Assembly: GCA_045635885.1 (NCBI GenBank)
Contig: JAZTWO010000010.1
Span: 1 to 36,711, forward strand
DNA: 36,711 nt
Direction: 5' to 3'
DNA from: RGIG4608 sp045635885
GTDB taxonomy: Bacteria > Bacillota > Clostridia > Oscillospirales > CAG-272
Positions 34,786-36,711 of the stretch are shown here, piece after piece. The stretch's first letter is position 1. Each line of letters opens with the position of its first letter. The translations under genes and the position numbers were made by a program. Under the pieces are notes generated by a model. The model had not been told where the DNA came from, did no database searches, and saw only the letters and a program-made list of their open reading frames with translations.

Positions 34786-35892
34786 ATGATTATCGAACTT
34801 GAAGAATATAAATATACGTTAATCGGCTTGAGAAAAGAGATTGCTGAGCTTCGTGATTCCCTTCGCATAGACGAGCTTACAAAGCAGGTTAACGAGATGG
34901 AAGAGAAAACTCTTGATCCCGATTTCTGGGCAAATCAGGATAATTCCTCAAAAATTTTGCAATCCATTAAACAGGGCAAAAAAAAGCTTGACGAGTTTAA
35001 CGGACTTGAACAACGTCTTGAAGATGCCATCGCCCTTGCCGATATGGCTATCGAAGAAAACGAAGAGGGCTATGCAGAAGAAGTTAAATCCGAGCTTGAA
35101 TTTGTTGAAAAAGAGTCTGAAAGAATGAGAATTGAAATCCTTCTTTCAGGTGAATATGATAGAAACAACGCAATCGTTTCCTTCCACCCCGGCGCAGGCG
35201 GCACAGAGGCGCAGGACTGGGCGCAGATGCTTTATAGAATGATTACTCGTTGGGCAGAGGCGCACGATTACACAGTTAAGCTCCTCGATTGGCTCGACGG
35301 TGATGCCGCAGGAATTAAGAGCGCAACCATTATGGTTGAGGGCGAAAATGCCTATGGCTACCTCAAGAGCGAAAACGGTGTTCACCGCCTTGTTCGTGTA
35401 TCCCCCTTTGACGCAAACGGCAGACGTCAAACGTCATTTGCTTCAATTGAAGTAATGCCCGAATTTGAAGACGACAATACAATCGAGCTTCGTATGGAGG
35501 ACCTTGACATCACCGCCCACCGTTCAAGTGGCGCAGGTGGTCAGCATATCAACAAAACCGACTCTGCAATTCGTATTTTGCATAAGCCCACGGGCATTGT
35601 TGTTGGTTGCCAGACAGAAAGAAGCCAGCTTCAAAATAAAGAAACTGCTCTTAAAATGCTCAAATCAAAGCTCCTTGAGATTAAGATTCGTGAAAATCTT
35701 GAAAGAGTTGAAGATATTCAGGGTAACAAGGCGAATATCGAGTGGGGCTCACAAATTCGTTCCTATGTATTTATGCCCTACACTCTTGCTAAAGATACAA
35801 GAACAGGTCACGAAAACGGAAATATTCAGGCGGTTATGGACGGCGATATCGACGGATTCATTAATGCCTATCTTAAATTTATTACAAAATAA
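34786..35892 (+). CDS. prfB: Peptide chain release factor 2, single frame
   Basis: Release factor 2, which reads UGA and UAA stop codons and triggers peptide release. The stop-recognition tripeptide SPF is at 206-208 and the catalytic GGQ at 251-253 in SSGAGGQHINKTDSA. The N-terminal domain includes the DPDFWAN pattern. The 368-residue length is normal. In most bacteria the gene has a programmed +1 frameshift at CTT-TGA-C near codon 26. Here codon 26 is CTT, but codon 27 is CGC and the frame runs on without a stop, so that autoregulation is absent. GTG 34765 opens the frame; ATG 34786 has GGAG seven bases before it and is chosen. Confidence 0.96.
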   Translation: MIIELEEYKYTLIGLRKEIAELRDSLRIDELTKQVNEMEEKTLDPDFWANQDNSSKILQSIKQGKKKLDEFNGLEQRLEDAIALADMAIEENEEGYAEEVKSELEFVEKESERMRIEILLSGEYDRNNAIVSFHPGAGGTEAQDWAQMLYRMITRWAEAHDYTVKLLDWLDGDAAGIKSATIMVEGENAYGYLKSENGVHRLVRVSPFDANGRRQTSFASIEVMPEFEDDNTIELRMEDLDITAHRSSGAGGQHINKTDSAIRILHKPTGIVVGCQTERSQLQNKETALKMLKSKLLEIKIRENLERVEDIQGNKANIEWGSQIRSYVFMPYTLAKDTRTGHENGNIQAVMDGDIDGFINAYLKFITK

Positions 35893-35899
35893 AAAAATA

Positions 35900-35929
35900 A
35901 AGCTCCCTTGCAAAAAAGGGGGCTTTTTT
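35900..35929 (+). terminator. Terminator of prfB
   Basis: Ten-base arms AAGCTCCCTT and AAGGGGGCTT (one G-T pair) around GCAAAA, followed by TTTT, just after the prfB stop codon. Confidence 0.88.
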
Positions 35930-35992
35930 GATTGATTTGAGGTCATTTTTTCACCTTGTTTGAATATATATTAACCGAAGGGACGGTGAAAA

Positions 35993-36169
35993 ATGAGATA
36001 TAGAATAAAGAGAATTAAAAGTCGAGAGAAAAAGCGGGAAAGGATAGTTTTTGTTGCCTTGATATTGATGTATTTCCTTTGCTTTGCCATAAACGAGGCA
36101 TATGGCAATTATACCTTTTCGAGCTTTGTGTATCAAGAACATATGTATGGAGAATGCGAACAGATGTAA
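35993..36169 (+). CDS. Small single-pass membrane protein, 58 aa
   Basis: Not recognised. A short frame with a very basic N-terminus (MRYRIKRIKSREKKRER), a hydrophobic helix (about 18-33, IVFVALILMYFLCFAI) and a short polar, aromatic C-terminus ending MYGECEQM. This is the layout of a small membrane peptide with its positive end inside the cell. GGTG lies four bases before the ATG and GAAGGG a little further, a weak ribosome site. Such small ORFs are easily missed by gene finders. It lies between the prfB terminator and the repeat tract, and may or may not be expressed. Confidence 0.5.
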   Translation: MRYRIKRIKSREKKRERIVFVALILMYFLCFAINEAYGNYTFSSFVYQEHMYGECEQM

Positions 36170-36303
36170 CTTTTTGTTAAAAGCTAAAAGTCGATAGTTT
36201 GCTGTCCGCATAAGATGCTTCGGTCGCTTTGCTCCCTTGAGAATGACGTGCTGGGGTGGTGGTAGAGGTTGGTTGTGTTTAAGTTCGGGACGGAGATGCG
36301 ACA

Positions 36304-36350
36304 GAGGTTAGTTTGTGTTAAATTCGGGAGGGGAAACCCCTCCCCTACGG
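36304..36350 (+). repeat. Hairpin repeat unit 1
   Basis: A leader like GGTTAGTTTGTGTTAAATTC precedes a 19-base hairpin at 36326-36344 (GGGAGGGG, loop AAA, CCCCTCCC), followed by CTACGG. Confidence 0.8.
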
Positions 36351-36397
36351 AAGTTAGTTTGGGTTTGGAAGCGGGCTCACGGAGTGAGCCCCTACGG
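36351..36397 (+). repeat. Hairpin repeat unit 2
   Basis: A leader AGTTAGTTTGGGTTTGGAAG precedes a hairpin at 36373-36391 (GGGCTCAC, loop GGA, GTGAGCCC) and then CTACGG. It directly follows unit 1. Confidence 0.85.
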
Positions 36398-36446
36398 AGT
36401 TTGTAGGGAAATCGATTGCATAAACTAAATGGCGAACCCCTCATCC

Positions 36447-36483
36447 ACCGCCTCGGCGGTCCCCCTTCCCCTCAATGGGAAGG
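36447..36483 (+). repeat. Two further small hairpins between repeat units
   Basis: ACCGCC-TC-GGCGGT (36447-36460) and CCTTCCC-CTCAAT-GGGAAGG (36464-36483) stand side by side between units 2 and 3. Neither has a T-run. Confidence 0.7.
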
Positions 36484-36485
36484 CA

Positions 36486-36532
36486 CAAAGTTAGTTTGCG
36501 TTGGGAACGGACTCACGGAGTGAGTCCCTACG
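36486..36532 (+). repeat. Hairpin repeat unit 3
   Basis: A leader AGTTAGTTTGCGTTGGGAAC precedes a hairpin at 36509-36527 (GGACTCAC, loop GGA, GTGAGTCC) and then CTACGA. The stem differs from unit 2 by one compensated base pair. Confidence 0.85.
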
Positions 36533-36598
36533 ATAAGCAATATCATACCCGAAAACACCGTAGGGGTCGGCGCCACGAAGTGTCGTGAGCGCAATGAA

Positions 36599-36619
36599 TG
36601 ACAACACAGTGTGTTGTCA
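36599..36619 (+). repeat. Perfect palindrome in the repeat tract
   Basis: TGACAACAC and GTGTTGTCA flank AGT, nine-base perfect arms. A second hairpin, CACGA-AGTG-TCGTG, lies just before it near 36573. Confidence 0.75.
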
Positions 36620-36711
36620 GAACGCGAGCGTGACCGAGCCCGCAGGCGAGACCCTCGACGACCCGATTAAACGTCAACCAACCAATACCGCCTCCGCACG
36701 TCATCCTTGAG

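Larger units (their letters stand above)
36170..36711. other. Non-coding repeat tract of about 540 bases
   Basis: No credible gene is seen here; the open frame on the - strand is an accident of the repeats. The tract is much richer in G and C than its surroundings and is filled with short palindromes and repeated units. It reaches the window edge, so its full size is unknown. Confidence 0.8.

Noticed and set aside
36184..36444. 86-residue open frame on the - strand
   Set aside because: It is made of the hairpin repeats, has no ribosome site and no recognisable domain.
36300..36540. Possible CRISPR-like array
   Set aside because: Only three units, uneven spacing, the palindromes vary between units, and no spacer-repeat alternation or cas gene is present.

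Overview
The window looks like an uncultured, AT-rich Gram-positive gut Firmicute of the Clostridia type. The grounds are strong AGGAGG-like ribosome binding sites before almost every gene, near-perfect sigma-A promoters, lipoprotein signal peptides on the sugar-binding protein and surface enzymes, Gram-positive style Cys-rich repeats, and an intact release factor 2 gene with the SPF and GGQ motifs. I could not identify the species. No rRNA, tRNA, transposase, phage gene or CRISPR array was seen.

Positions 1-27560 are a carbohydrate-use region. On the + strand lie a metallophosphoesterase cut by the window edge, a GH78 alpha-L-rhamnosidase, a short YgjV-like fragment and a Cof-type HAD phosphatase, ending at a bidirectional terminator (4312-4351). 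Facing them on the - strand is a six-gene operon without signal peptides, read from 14848 down to 4352: a GH3 with inverted domain order, a GH2, an L-sorbose-1-phosphate-reductase-like dehydrogenase, a PfkB sugar-phosphate kinase, a second GH2 and a DUF4091/GH123-like protein. Upstream is a second - strand operon, from 26119 down to 14994: solute-binding lipoprotein, two ABC permeases, a GH43 lipoprotein, a CBM9-like multidomain lipoprotein and a 1185-residue modular Cys-rich lipoprotein. It is transcribed divergently from an ArsR-type regulator with a beta-rich C-terminal domain. The ABC importer has no ATPase gene here. A GH4 glycosidase (27607-28917) follows with its own consensus promoter.

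Taken together, the lipoproteins would bind and trim a plant-type glycan containing rhamnose, arabinose or galactose. The ABC importer would take up oligosaccharides, the cytoplasmic GH2, GH3, GH4, GH78 and DUF4091 enzymes would break them down, and the dehydrogenase plus PfkB kinase would handle a keto-sugar phosphate. The substrate is inferred from the enzyme families only.

Positions 29094-35929 are mostly housekeeping or surface genes: a secreted transglutaminase with the same Cys-rich module as the large lipoprotein, a radC-acetyltransferase pair, an orphan OmpR-type response regulator, two paralogous coiled-coil proteins with PEGA-like C-termini, and prfB without the usual programmed frameshift. 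The last 540 bases hold a small membrane ORF and then a non-coding tract of hairpin repeats whose stems differ in sequence but stay perfectly paired.
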